Notes: generated by a model not told the origin, from the sequence alone. A stretch of 63,490 nucleotides of DNA from Arcobacter sp. (GCA_020723085.1 DYJN01000001.1:29321-92810); one strand, 5' to 3'. Shown: positions 1-8,386, counted from the stretch's first letter. Translations and numbers: made by a program.

Positions 1-39
1 TTGGGCCGCTTGCTTGGGCCGCTTGCTCCGGCCGCTTCG
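1..39. repeat. 13-bp direct repeats flanking the tandem array
   Basis: Two perfect copies of TTGGGCCGCTTGC (1-13 and 14-26) are followed by a diverged third copy (27-39). The 13-bp unit is exactly half the 26-bp period of the adjoining array, so it may be an ancestral or degenerate edge. The window begins inside it, so its left limit is unknown. Confidence 0.7.
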
Positions 40-320
40 CGGCCTTCGCGCGCGGTACCCAACCGCGGCCTTCGTGCGCGGCACACAACCGCGGCCTTCG
101 CGCGCGGCGCACAACCGCGGCCTTCGTGCGCGGCGCACAACCGCGGCCTTCGCGCGCGGCGCACAACCGCGGCCTTCGTGCGCGGCACACAACCGCGGCC
201 TTCGTGCGCGGCACACAACCGCGGCCTTCGTGCGCGGCGCACAACCGCGGCCTTCGCGCGCGGCACACAACCGCGGCCTTCGCGCGCGGCACACAACCGC
301 GGCCTTCGTGCGCGGCACAC
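35..320. repeat. 26-bp tandem repeat array, 10 full copies plus one degenerate
   Basis: Ten head-to-tail 26-bp units run from 61 to 320 (starts 61, 87, 113, and so on to 295), preceded by a diverged copy at 35-60. Each unit holds CCGCGGCCTTCG and ends in CACAA or the like. Units differ almost only at two sites: T or C within TTCGYGCGCGG, and A or G within GGCRCAC. Each can pair CCGCG with CGCGG. Because 26 is not a multiple of 3 and no stop occurs, all three forward frames stay open, giving artefactual Arg/Pro/Ala-rich reading frames. There are no unique spacers, so this is not a CRISPR array. Function is unknown. Confidence 0.93.
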
Positions 321-414
321 AACCGCGCCTGGCGCTCGGGACGGAACCGGGGATGGCGCGCGGCGCCGGCAGCGCGCTCCGTGCCGCGGGAAAATACGTT
401 CGGAGGCTCCCCCA

Positions 415-729
415 TTGAAAGCCATCGCCGACGTCTGCATCATCCCGTTGGGAGTCGGAGTCTCGGTTTCCAGAGAGGTCACCGAGTGCGAGCGGATCCT
501 GCGCGAATCGGGGCTCAAGACAAGGCTCCACGCTTATGGCACCAACGTGGAAGGGGAGTGGGACGACGTCATGGCTGCCGTCAAGCGCTGCCACGAAGCC
601 TTGCACGCGATGGGCGTTCCCCGCATCTCCACCAGCATCCGCATCGGCACGCGCATTGACAAGCCGCAGACCATGGAAGACAAGATCCGCAGGGTGGAGG
701 AGGGGATGCGCGGCGCGTCTTCATCCTGA
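415..729 (+). CDS. MTH1187-family (DUF77) thiamine-binding protein
   Basis: A 104-residue protein of the small alpha/beta MTH1187/YkoF-like family, whose members bind thiamine or related pyrimidines. The family signature is visible from the start: AIADVCIIPLG, then SREVTECERIL and THAYGTNVEGEWD-like segments, then the C-terminal RIDKPQTMEDKI. The start is TTG at 415, with GGAGG at 402-406 eight bases upstream. The open frame continues upstream only because it reads through the tandem array, so the long version is rejected. It stands alone and converges with the HAD gene. No TPP riboswitch was recognised upstream. Confidence 0.85.
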   Translation: MKAIADVCIIPLGVGVSVSREVTECERILRESGLKTRLHAYGTNVEGEWDDVMAAVKRCHEALHAMGVPRISTSIRIGTRIDKPQTMEDKIRRVEEGMRGASSS

Positions 730-738
730 ACGGCGGAC

Positions 739-1425
739 TCACCCGAACAGATCAGCCGTCCGGAGCGCCCTCAGATCCGGCACATAATGGTCCGGCGCGT
801 GGGCGAGCAGTTCCTCGCCGCTCACCACGCCCGTGCCCACCGCCATGATCCGCACCCCCGCCTCCCGCGCGGCTCTGACGTCGTTGGGGTGGTCGCCTAC
901 ATAGACCACACGCGCATCCGGTCCGGCGAGCCCCGCCTGAACCGCACGCAAGACGGCGAGCCGGAGCAGCACCGCCCGCGTCGGTCCGTCGCCGGAAAAG
1001 GCGCCCACCGGGAAGAATTCCCGCAGCCCGGCGCGCCGCATCTTCGTCCAGGCGATGCGCTCGAGATTGCCCGTCACCAGGCCGCAGGGCACGCGGCGCC
1101 GCCGCAATGCCCGCAGCAGGCGGCGCACTCCCGGGCAGACCTTGTCCGAAAGGTCAGGACAATTCCGCACATAAATGTTCTGGGCCGCACGGCACGCCTC
1201 CGCCATCAGCCGCTGCGCCGCCCGCCTGCGCAAGCCCGCCCTGGCCATCATGGCCAGCAGGATGTCGCGGTCCAGCATGCCCGCCACGGGAATGCCGTCG
1301 ATGGATGCGGCGATTCCCGTCACCCGCTCCACGGCCCGCTCGAGCGCGCGCTTGTGCTCCGGTCCGCTGCGCCGCAGCAGCGTTCCGTCGATGTCGAACA
1401 GAACCAGTCCGGCCGCCCGCTCCAT
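739..1425 (-). CDS. HAD-superfamily phosphatase
   Basis: A 228-residue haloacid dehalogenase-type hydrolase. Motif I is FDIDGT at residues 10-15 (nucleophile and acid Asp), motif II is the VTGN segment near 117, and motif IV is GDHPND near 197. An alpha-helical cap lies between motifs I and II, as in phosphoglycolate phosphatase-like members. The substrate cannot be told from sequence. A TATCAT -10 box (1434-1439, minus strand) lies 8 nt before the ATG, so the mRNA may be leaderless. The gene diverges from the hypothetical gene at 1461. Confidence 0.85.
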   Translation of the reverse strand: MERAAGLVLFDIDGTLLRRSGPEHKRALERAVERVTGIAASIDGIPVAGMLDRDILLAMMARAGLRRRAAQRLMAEACRAAQNIYVRNCPDLSDKVCPGVRRLLRALRRRRVPCGLVTGNLERIAWTKMRRAGLREFFPVGAFSGDGPTRAVLLRLAVLRAVQAGLAGPDARVVYVGDHPNDVRAAREAGVRIMAVGTGVVSGEELLAHAPDHYVPDLRALRTADLFG

Positions 1426-1433
1426 CCGTTCCC

Positions 1434-1439
1434 ATGATA
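1434..1439 (-). promoter_or_regulatory. -10 box TATCAT, leaderless promoter of HAD gene
   Basis: Reads TATCAT on the minus strand, with 8 nt to the ATG ending at 1425. It interlocks with the divergent -10 box at 1448-1453, so each promoter's -35 region would lie beyond the other's -10. Confidence 0.5.
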
Positions 1440-1447
1440 TCCACGGC

Positions 1448-1453
1448 TACACT
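1448..1453 (+). promoter_or_regulatory. -10 box TACACT, leaderless promoter
   Basis: TACACT followed by 7 nt and the ATG at 1461. This is the basis for choosing 1461 rather than the in-frame ATG at 1434 as the start of the next gene. Confidence 0.5.
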
Positions 1454-1460
1454 GAAATTG

Positions 1461-1955
1461 ATGCAACTGGTTCAGGCGGGCCGCCAATGGGTGCAACTGG
1501 AACTTGACGCCGGCCTCCTCCGGCAGGCGGCCGAAGAGGAAGGCTTTGCCTGCAAGGCCGAAACGCGGGAGCGCAGCATTGTCCTCGATCTCGCCGCGCC
1601 GGATCGCGAAGCCCCCCTGCTCATCTTTGACGGGGCCGATCCCGCCAACACCGGCTGGTTCGCCCGCTGCCAGTTCTATGTGGACGCCCGCAGCGGCGCC
1701 GTCATGCAGACGCCGTTCTTCCTGGCCAACCTGCCGGACGCCCACGGCCGCGTCAATCCCCGCGGCGTGCGCCTGCAGATCCTCACCGAACTGCCGGTCC
1801 ACGCGCGCCTGCCCGGCCGGCAGCCGGTCACCGAAAAGGCGCTCCTCGGCGTCTACATCACGCTGCTGCGCGGGCTGACGCAGAACGGCGTTGCGCTCTG
1901 CGGCACGGGCGCCGTACAACCGCTGGCCGGACGGCCCGAGCCGGCGCGCAAGTGA
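1461..1955 (+). CDS. Hypothetical protein
   Basis: A 164-residue soluble protein beginning MQLVQAGRQW. No family was recognised and no signal peptide or membrane segment is seen. Its stop codon (1953-1955) abuts the stop codon of the convergent spermidine synthase-like gene (1956-1958), with no base between them. The ATG at 1461 was chosen because a TACACT -10 box lies 7 nt upstream. The in-frame ATG at 1434 would add nine residues but has neither a Shine-Dalgarno nor a -10 box. Confidence 0.65.
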   Translation: MQLVQAGRQWVQLELDAGLLRQAAEEEGFACKAETRERSIVLDLAAPDREAPLLIFDGADPANTGWFARCQFYVDARSGAVMQTPFFLANLPDAHGRVNPRGVRLQILTELPVHARLPGRQPVTEKALLGVYITLLRGLTQNGVALCGTGAVQPLAGRPEPARK

Positions 1956-3896
1956 TCACTTCAGCACGGGCAGAATCGAGCTGGCATCGTCCGTCCACAG
2001 CAATCGCCGTCCCGGCCGCGGACCCGCCCAGGCTCGGCCCGTATCCACGAGCATCCACGTCGAAGCCAGCGCCGCCACGGCGGGCTCCGCCGGGCCCTGC
2101 ATCCTCGTGCAGGCGGCGCCGGCGCCGGCTGCCAGCGCCCGGACCACCGGCGCCAGGTCCGCGTACTGGTTGGAAATATGAAACGCCATCACGCCGCCGG
2201 GCCGCATATGCTTGCGATACAGCGCAAACGCCTCGCGCGTGAGCAGGTGCGCCGGAATCGAGTCGCCGCTGAAGGCGTCGATCACGAGCACATCGAACTC
2301 CTGCGGCGCCTCCCGCGCCAGCGTCAGGCGCGCGTCGCCTTCTGCCACTTCGATCCTCGCCGCCGAGCGCTTCAGGTAGGTGAAGTGCCGCCGGCTGAAC
2401 TCGATCACCATGGGATTGATCTCGTAAAACCGGTAGACGTCGCCCGGCCGCCCGTAGGCCGCCAGCGCACCCGCGCCAAGCCCGATGATGCCCACGCGCC
2501 GAGGCGCGCCGGGGCGGCTCAGCAACAGGCCTGCCGCGCTCGTCCGTCCATAGTAGGCAGTCGCGATGTCCTCCATTCCGGCGCTCATGAATTGGGATCC
2601 ATGCAACACCAACCCGTGCAGCATCTTGCGCAGCGCGGGGCGCGCCTCCGAAGCCGGTTCGTCCACCACGCGCAGGCTGCCGTAGAAATTCCGCCCGGCA
2701 TCCACCAGCCCGGCGTAGTAGTTCTGGATCAGCGCCAGCGAGGGCGTGGCCGCAAGCACCGCCGCCATCGCCGCCGCCTGCATCGCCCAGCGTCCGGCGC
2801 CGCGCATCCGCCACAGGCAGAGGACAGCCGTGCCGGCCATCAATAGCGGCAATTCGAAATAGCCCTTCAGCAGCGACGGCGCCAGCACGCCGGCAAGAAA
2901 CGAACCCAGCGCGCCGCCCGCCGCCGCATGCGTCCAGAAGCTGGTCAGCCTCTCCGGCTCGGGCTTGGACGCAGCCAATTCGCGGTGCGCGAACAGGCAC
3001 ACCAGCAGCAGCCCGATGCTGTAAAGCGCCACTTTAGCCGCCAGCACGGCCTGCAGGTCCAGAAACAGCAGCGAGAGCGCCATGGCGAGCAGGCCGAGCA
3101 GAGCCTGCCACGCAGCACGCCGGCCGGGGCGCGCGTCGAAGAGAAACGCCGCGGCATAAGTCAGCAGGTACACAAGCAGGGGAACCACCCAGAGCAGCGG
3201 CGCGGGGGCCACCACCTGCGTGATGTGGGCCGTGGTCGCCACCAGAAACGCGGTCCCCAGAGCCGCCCATCCCAGCCACTGGAGGCGCTCTTTCCATCCC
3301 GAGCTGCCCGCCAGCGGCAGTTCCGGCGCCTGCGGCTGCCGCTTCCACACGAGCCATGCCGCGCCCGCCAGCAGCATGGCCTCGGCGAGGAACGCCGCAT
3401 CCCAGGCGTGCTTCAACCGCGAAATGCCAAGCCGCGGCTCAAAAACAAACGGAAATGCCAGCAACGCCACCGCGCAGGCGGCATTCGACCAGGCCGACAA
3501 CCGGTAAGGACGCGCCCGCGCATCCAGCAGCCCCAGCCAGTGCTGCATCAGCGGGGATGCCGCCGAAAGGAGAAAATACGGAAGCCCGACGGCCCCGGCC
3601 AGGGCCAGCAGCACGTGGGCGGCATCGCTGCCCTCCGCAGGCGCCGCGCGCGGCAGCAGCACGCAGGCCAGCAAAACCACCGTATGGACCGCCGCCTGCG
3701 CCCGCGGCTTCAGCGCGCGCGCCAGCAGGTGCGCGTAGAGATACCCCAGCAACAGCACGGACTGGAAGAACAGCAGGCAGGCCGACCACACCGCCGCCGA
3801 GCCGCCATAGAGCGGCAGCAGCATCTTTCCGGCCATCGGCTGGACAAGAAACAGCAGAAACGCACCCAGCACAACGGCCGGACCCATCCAGAGCAT
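1956..3896 (-). CDS. Fused membrane / spermidine synthase-like protein
   Basis: A 646-residue protein. The N-terminal ~400 residues are hydrophobic with many predicted helices; the C-terminal ~230 form a spermidine synthase-type Rossmann methyltransferase fold (GIIGLGAGALAAYG nucleotide loop, YEINP acidic residue, then VIDAFSGDSIP). This architecture is annotated as fused MFS/spermidine synthase. Real aminopropyl transfer is uncertain, since no S-adenosylmethionine decarboxylase lies nearby. TAAGAT on the minus strand (3905-3910) lies 8 nt before the ATG. It converges with the upstream hypothetical with zero spacing. Confidence 0.85.
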   Translation of the reverse strand: MLWMGPAVVLGAFLLFLVQPMAGKMLLPLYGGSAAVWSACLLFFQSVLLLGYLYAHLLARALKPRAQAAVHTVVLLACVLLPRAAPAEGSDAAHVLLALAGAVGLPYFLLSAASPLMQHWLGLLDARARPYRLSAWSNAACAVALLAFPFVFEPRLGISRLKHAWDAAFLAEAMLLAGAAWLVWKRQPQAPELPLAGSSGWKERLQWLGWAALGTAFLVATTAHITQVVAPAPLLWVVPLLVYLLTYAAAFLFDARPGRRAAWQALLGLLAMALSLLFLDLQAVLAAKVALYSIGLLLVCLFAHRELAASKPEPERLTSFWTHAAAGGALGSFLAGVLAPSLLKGYFELPLLMAGTAVLCLWRMRGAGRWAMQAAAMAAVLAATPSLALIQNYYAGLVDAGRNFYGSLRVVDEPASEARPALRKMLHGLVLHGSQFMSAGMEDIATAYYGRTSAAGLLLSRPGAPRRVGIIGLGAGALAAYGRPGDVYRFYEINPMVIEFSRRHFTYLKRSAARIEVAEGDARLTLAREAPQEFDVLVIDAFSGDSIPAHLLTREAFALYRKHMRPGGVMAFHISNQYADLAPVVRALAAGAGAACTRMQGPAEPAVAALASTWMLVDTGRAWAGPRPGRRLLWTDDASSILPVLK

Positions 3897-3904
3897 CCGC
3901 TCTC

Positions 3905-3910
3905 ATCTTA
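3905..3910 (-). promoter_or_regulatory. -10 box TAAGAT, leaderless promoter
   Basis: TAAGAT on the minus strand with 8 nt to the ATG of the fused spermidine synthase-like gene. It sits in the 39-bp gap after the alkaline phosphatase gene. Confidence 0.5.
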
Positions 3911-3935
3911 TCGGAGCCGGCAGTCAGGCCCGCGT

Positions 3936-5048
3936 TCAGCGCGGCTCCGGACGCCAGCCCCAGGCTTGCAGGATGAGATCGAAGATCCGCGTGTTCGGCA
4001 TGTAGCCGCGCACCCGTTCTGCGCCCGCGCCAATGGCTGTCACCAGGACATCTTCGCCCGTGTGCGAGTGGCCCACGCGCAAGGCGGGAATGCGGATCTC
4101 GTCTCTCGGGCTGTTCTTCGCCTGCCACTCGTCGAGCCCCTCGAGCAGCGGCACGCCGCGCCGCCCGCCCGTGATCCGGAGCTCGAAGGAGTGGTCGGCG
4201 GTGAACACGAGCAGCGTCTCTTTGAGATTCACCTTCGCGGCGATCTCGCGGATCAGCTTGTCGAAGGCCACAAGGTTGTCGAGACCCTTGCGGGGGTTGT
4301 CCGTGTGGGCGTCCCACTCGACCATCAGGAAGTAGCCTTTCCGGTTTGCGGAGAGCAGGTCCAGAGCGCGCCGCGCGGCTGCGGCGACGTCCGGTTCGCT
4401 GTCGGAGACGACGATGGGCCGCCTCTCGTCCGCCGGCACGGCGTCGAGCGAGCCATAGATCTTCCGCCCGGCTTTCTGCGACGCGGCCTCGATCCGCGCT
4501 CCCGCCTGGCCCCAGATGGTCTTCCGCCCGGCGCCGATCACGACGTCGGGCCCGTCGCCGAAGCGCGGGCTGAAGATCTGCAGGAACAGCTCGCCCTGCT
4601 TCCGCCGGTCGTTGGCGTGGCCGTAACAGGCGGCGGGCGTCGCGTCGGCGATGGACATGTTGCTGACGACGCCGGTGGCGAGCCCCTTCTCCTCGGCGTA
4701 TTCGAGCAGCGTCTTCAGAATGCGCCCGTCCTTCTTGCCGCGCTCGGCATCGGGCCCCATGCTGATGACGCCGCTGTGCGTCTTGACCCCCGCGACGATG
4801 GCGGTCATGCCCGCGGCGGAATCGCTGACGTAGTTCGTGGCGGTGGTCGTGTCCGAAAGCCCCACGTTCGGCCAGCTCTGCACATACAGCTTCTGCGGCT
4901 CGCCGTACCCGTGAAGGCTGGCTGCGCTCACCGTGGCCACGCCGCCGGCGTCGGCAAGAAAGAGGATCACGTTTTTCGCCCGCCGCTGGGCGGCGGCAGG
5001 AATCAAAGCAAGCAGCAGGGCGAGAGCAAGGAGGGCGGATCGTCGCAT
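3936..5048 (-). CDS. Alkaline phosphatase (PhoA superfamily), exported
   Basis: A 370-residue phosphomonoesterase with a signal peptide (MRRSALLALALLLALIPAAA). Metal and nucleophile motifs are present: LADAGG (Asp), SDSAAGMTA with the catalytic Ser, ADATPA (Asp/Thr), TADHSF (Asp/His) and HTGEDV (distal His). The Glu-Asp-His metal segment reads VEWDAHTDNP, tighter than the E-x4-D-x3-H of E. coli PhoA, so it belongs to a divergent branch. It likely releases phosphate in the periplasm. TAGAAT on the minus strand lies 7 nt before the ATG. Confidence 0.9.
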   Translation of the reverse strand: MRRSALLALALLLALIPAAAQRRAKNVILFLADAGGVATVSAASLHGYGEPQKLYVQSWPNVGLSDTTTATNYVSDSAAGMTAIVAGVKTHSGVISMGPDAERGKKDGRILKTLLEYAEEKGLATGVVSNMSIADATPAACYGHANDRRKQGELFLQIFSPRFGDGPDVVIGAGRKTIWGQAGARIEAASQKAGRKIYGSLDAVPADERRPIVVSDSEPDVAAAARRALDLLSANRKGYFLMVEWDAHTDNPRKGLDNLVAFDKLIREIAAKVNLKETLLVFTADHSFELRITGGRRGVPLLEGLDEWQAKNSPRDEIRIPALRVGHSHTGEDVLVTAIGAGAERVRGYMPNTRIFDLILQAWGWRPEPR

Positions 5049-5055
5049 GGATACG

Positions 5056-5061
5056 ATTCTA
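5056..5061 (-). promoter_or_regulatory. -10 box TAGAAT, leaderless promoter of alkaline phosphatase
   Basis: TAGAAT on the minus strand, 7 nt before the ATG that ends at 5048. It diverges from the sialidase-like gene's promoter 48 bp away. Confidence 0.55.
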
Positions 5062-5084
5062 CCGGCTCGCGCTCAGAGAGCACG

Positions 5085-5114
5085 ATGACGGTCTGGTTGC
5101 GGATGGGATACAAT
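5085..5114 (+). promoter_or_regulatory. Promoter ATGACG-N18-TACAAT, leaderless
   Basis: TACAAT at 5109-5114 lies 7 nt before the ATG at 5122. ATGACG at 5085-5090 matches the -35 consensus at four of six positions with an 18-bp spacer. Confidence 0.5.
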
Positions 5115-5121
5115 CCCGGCG

Positions 5122-6267
5122 ATGGCATTGGTCACCCGGCGTGTCTTCCTCGCCTCCGGCGCTCTGCCAATGGGCGGCGTGCGCAAATCCGGCGACATCG
5201 TGATCTACTCCGATGAGCGCTACTATTCGGCATTCCCGTCCATCGTGCGGCTGCGCCGCACCGGAGAGCTGCTCGCCGCCTTCCGCCGGGCGCCCGAGCG
5301 GAGGCGGCTGGGAGCGAAGGGCGTCTCGCACACGGATCCCAACAGCCAACTGGTCTGCGTGCGCTCACGCGATGGCGGGCGCAGCTGGAGCCGCGAGCCC
5401 GAACTGATCTATGCCCATCCCTTGGGCGGCTCGCAGGATCCCTGCCTGCTCGAACTGCGCGACGGCACGCTGCTGTGCGCGTCTTATCTGTGGATCTGGA
5501 TGGGGGGCGCGGACCGGGCATCGGTCCCGGCTACGGTCTGGCTCGGCGACTACGCTTTCCAGGGCGGGTATCTGTTGCGCTCCTCCGATTCAGGCAGGAC
5601 GTGGCAGGGTCCGTTCGCGCCGCCGCCCGTGCCGGGGCGCGAGGCGCGCGACTGTTTCGGGGCGCCGCTGCCGGCTTACAACCGCGGCGCCATGGTCCAG
5701 TCGCGCGACGGGCGCGTCCTGTGGGCTGCGGCTTATCCGAAAGGCGCCGGGCGGGGCACGGGAACTGACGTGCATCTTCTGGCATCCTCCGACGCGGGAC
5801 GCACGTGGCGGTATCAAACCGTGATTGCCACGGACAGCAAGGCGTCCTTCAGCGAGACCTCGCTGTACGAAACGCCGTCGGGCCAACTAGTGGCCTTTCT
5901 CCGCACCGCGGGTCTTGACGATCACACCGCCGTTGCGCGCTCGCGCGACGGGGGGCGCACATTTGAACCCTGGCAGGACACGGGCTGGCAGGGTCATCCG
6001 CATCATGCCGTGCGGCTGGAGGACAACCGCGTGCTGCTCGTTTACGGTTACCGGCACCCGCCGTTCGGCATCCGCGCGCGGCTGCTGAATCCGGAATGCA
6101 CGGATGCCGCGGAGGCGCCGGAAATGGTGCTGCGGGATGACGGCGGAGGCACGGATCTCGGCTACCCCTGGGCAGTGGCGCTGCCCGGCAGAAGAGTACT
6201 GGCCGCCTATTACTTCCAGAAGGACAACGGCACGCGGCACATTGGCGGGACATGGCTCGAATATTAG
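5122..6267 (+). CDS. BNR/Asp-box (sialidase-like) exported glycoside hydrolase
   Basis: A 381-residue six-bladed beta-propeller protein of the sialidase/neuraminidase superfamily. Four Asp-boxes are seen: SRDGGRSW, SSDSGRTW, SSDAGRTW and SRDGGRTF. The N-terminus carries RRVFLAS, a Tat-type twin-arginine signal, so it is probably exported folded. Exo-alpha-sialidase activity is the usual annotation, but substrate specificity in this clade is open. It diverges from alkaline phosphatase and lies just upstream of another exported hydrolase. Confidence 0.85.
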   Translation: MALVTRRVFLASGALPMGGVRKSGDIVIYSDERYYSAFPSIVRLRRTGELLAAFRRAPERRRLGAKGVSHTDPNSQLVCVRSRDGGRSWSREPELIYAHPLGGSQDPCLLELRDGTLLCASYLWIWMGGADRASVPATVWLGDYAFQGGYLLRSSDSGRTWQGPFAPPPVPGREARDCFGAPLPAYNRGAMVQSRDGRVLWAAAYPKGAGRGTGTDVHLLASSDAGRTWRYQTVIATDSKASFSETSLYETPSGQLVAFLRTAGLDDHTAVARSRDGGRTFEPWQDTGWQGHPHHAVRLEDNRVLLVYGYRHPPFGIRARLLNPECTDAAEAPEMVLRDDGGGTDLGYPWAVALPGRRVLAAYYFQKDNGTRHIGGTWLEY

Positions 6268-6327
6268 CCCGGCTGCCCGGCTGATACGATGAAGGTGTCC
6301 CGGGGACCGCCGGGACAGGGTATCCCC

Positions 6328-7584
6328 ATGTTCTCTGCCCGACTTCACTCGCGCCGTTTGTGGATCGGCGCGGCCGCCCTGGCGGCGGCTGCATCCCTCT
6401 TCGCCTTTCAGTCCGCCCACGCGGGCTATGCGCCCTCGGCGCTGCCTGACCGGATCGTCACCACCTGGACCGCGGAACCGGCGGCGTCTTTCAGCGTCAC
6501 GTGGCGCACGAGCACTGCCGTCTCCAAGGGCTTTGGGGAAATCGTCGAAGCCACCGATGGCCCTGATTTCGAGAAGGCTGCGCGCAGGGTGGAGGCTGCC
6601 GTCGAAGCCTACGAGACGAATCAAGGTCCGGCGCACGCCCATAGCGTGACCTTCCGCGGCCTGAAGCCCGCCACGGAGTATCTCTACCGTGTCGGCGACG
6701 GCAGTGACGCCTGGAGCGAATGGATCCCCTTCCGCACGGCGGCGGCTCAGCCGGAGCCGTTCACCTTCCTGTATTTTGGCGACGCGCAGACGCGGATCCG
6801 GTCCGCGTGGTCGCGTGTGGTGCGGAGAGCATTGGAAACCGCGCCGGGGGCGCGGCTCGCGATCCACGCCGGCGATCTGATCAACAACTACGACCAGGAC
6901 GCGCAGTGGGGCGAGTGGCACGAGGCCAGCAGCGCGATGCATCGCTCGATCCCCGCCATGCCGGCCATCGGCAATCACGAGTATGGCCGCGGCGCGGAGG
7001 GCCGGCGCCGCCCGACGGTCAACTGGCGCCCCCAGTTCGCATTGCCGCTGAATGGAGCCGCCGGCCTCGAAGAGACGAATTACTTCGTCGATTTCCAGGG
7101 CGTGCGGTTCGTGGCGTTGAATTCCAATGAAAAGCTGGAAGAGCAGGCCGCATGGCTCGACAGGCTGCTCGAGAAGAACCCCAACCGCTGGACGGTCGTG
7201 TTCTTCCACCACCCCATCTTTTCCGGCGCGCGGGGCCGCGACAACCAGAGAGTCCGCGAAGCCTGGCAGCCGGTCTTCGACCGCCGGGGCGTGGATCTGG
7301 TTCTGAACGGCCATGACCATGTCTATGCCCGCACGCGGCTGGTGCGCGGCGACGGGGGCACAGAGGGCGGCACGATGTATGTCACCTCGGTGAGCGGCGC
7401 CAAGATGTACGACGGCAAGGCGCACCCGGCGATCGAGAAGATCATCCGCCATACGCAGTTCTTCCAGGTGATCCGGGTGGACGGCGATGCGCTGACACTC
7501 GAGGCGCGCACGGCGAGGGGCGAGGTGGCCGACAGCTTCCGGATCGTAAAGCGCGGCGGCGCCAAGCGCCTGATCGCACGCTAG
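6328..7584 (+). CDS. Purple acid phosphatase-like metallophosphoesterase
   Basis: A 418-residue exported protein. The signal peptide ends near QSAHA, then comes an N-terminal fibronectin-III-like domain typical of purple acid phosphatases (about residues 35-140), then a calcineurin-type domain. Metal-binding blocks are FGDAQT, HAGDLINN, GNHEYG, FFHHPI and NGHDHVY. Start ATG 6328 is preferred because it places the signal peptide at the N-terminus. The in-frame ATG at 6289 overlaps a TACGAT -10-like box (6285-6290), which would put transcription start downstream of it. Confidence 0.88.
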   Translation: MFSARLHSRRLWIGAAALAAAASLFAFQSAHAGYAPSALPDRIVTTWTAEPAASFSVTWRTSTAVSKGFGEIVEATDGPDFEKAARRVEAAVEAYETNQGPAHAHSVTFRGLKPATEYLYRVGDGSDAWSEWIPFRTAAAQPEPFTFLYFGDAQTRIRSAWSRVVRRALETAPGARLAIHAGDLINNYDQDAQWGEWHEASSAMHRSIPAMPAIGNHEYGRGAEGRRRPTVNWRPQFALPLNGAAGLEETNYFVDFQGVRFVALNSNEKLEEQAAWLDRLLEKNPNRWTVVFFHHPIFSGARGRDNQRVREAWQPVFDRRGVDLVLNGHDHVYARTRLVRGDGGTEGGTMYVTSVSGAKMYDGKAHPAIEKIIRHTQFFQVIRVDGDALTLEARTARGEVADSFRIVKRGGAKRLIAR

Positions 7585-7687
7585 CCGGCGCACCGCCTGA
7601 GGGCCGATCCGGCGGAAAGCGCCGGCCTTTGCGCCACCGGCCGTCCCCGCTGCCGCGGGCATCGCTCTGCAATACTGAAGGTCAGCC

Positions 7688-8260
7688 GTGCCGCCATCGC
7701 CCGGGACAGTCGAGGTCGAAATCAAGCTCGCCGTGGCATCCGCCGCAGCAGGCATGGAGCGCCTGCGCCGCGCGGGATTCACGCCGCTGCACGAACGCGC
7801 CTTTGAGTCGAACACGGTCTTTGACACGCCCGCCCGGGCACTGATTCAGTCCGGGCGCCTGCTGCGGCTGCGGGAATTCCGCGGCGAGGCTCTGCTCACC
7901 TTTAAAGGCCGGCCCGAGCCCGGACCCCACAAGAAGCGGCGCGAGATCGAGACGCGGGTGGCCGACGGCGCAGCGATGCAGGCGCTGCTCGAAGCGCTCG
8001 GCTACGAGGCCATCTTCCGCTACGAGAAGTACCGCACGGCTTTCGCACGCGGCGGGCAGGACGGCCACGCCTTCCTCGATGAGACGCCCATCGGCTGCTA
8101 TCTCGAACTGGAAGGCGCGCCCGAATGGATCGACCAGGCGGCGGCGGAGATGGGCTTTGGACGCGGAGACTACATCACCCTGAGCTACGGCTCGCTCTAC
8201 CGCGAGCGCTGCCGCATGGCGGGCGTCGAGCCTTCTCACATGGTTTTCCCGCGCCCGTAA
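7688..8260 (+). CDS. CYTH-domain protein (class IV adenylate cyclase / triphosphatase)
   Basis: A 190-residue CYTH protein. The signature EVEIKL tunnel motif is near residue 9, followed by basic and acidic strand residues (LLRLREFRG, TFKGRP, KKRREIE, FLDETPIGCYLELEG) lining the triphosphate tunnel. Members hydrolyse tripolyphosphate or thiamine triphosphate, or make cAMP; sequence alone does not decide. GTG is the start, with GAAGG six bases upstream. Confidence 0.85.
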   Translation: MPPSPGTVEVEIKLAVASAAAGMERLRRAGFTPLHERAFESNTVFDTPARALIQSGRLLRLREFRGEALLTFKGRPEPGPHKKRREIETRVADGAAMQALLEALGYEAIFRYEKYRTAFARGGQDGHAFLDETPIGCYLELEGAPEWIDQAAAEMGFGRGDYITLSYGSLYRERCRMAGVEPSHMVFPRP

Positions 8261-8374
8261 GGAAAAAGCGGCGGCGCGCCCCGCGATGAGCTGGAGGAGA
8301 CTTTGTGGGGCAGACCACAGAGCGCGCCTGACTGCCGGAAAAGTGCCTTCCGCGCCGGGAAACTCTCATCCGAA

Positions 8375-8380
8375 TATAAT
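8375..8380 (+). promoter_or_regulatory. -10 box TATAAT, leaderless promoter
   Basis: A perfect consensus TATAAT that ends 6 nt before the ATG at 8387, placing +1 at or next to the start codon. No convincing -35 was found. Confidence 0.65.
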
Positions 8381-8386
8381 TCCTGC

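Noticed and set aside
35-320. CRISPR array
   Set aside because: Units are contiguous with no unique spacers and no cas genes are nearby.
1-414. Three overlapping Arg/Pro/Ala-rich reading frames through the repeat array
   Set aside because: They arise because the 26-bp unit lacks stops and shifts frame each copy; a Shine-Dalgarno and TTG at 415 mark the true gene start.
2928-5216. 762-codon open frame opposite the fused spermidine synthase and alkaline phosphatase genes
   Set aside because: Antisense shadow typical of high-GC DNA; His/Arg/Gln-rich with no domain, while the opposite strand has full catalytic motifs.
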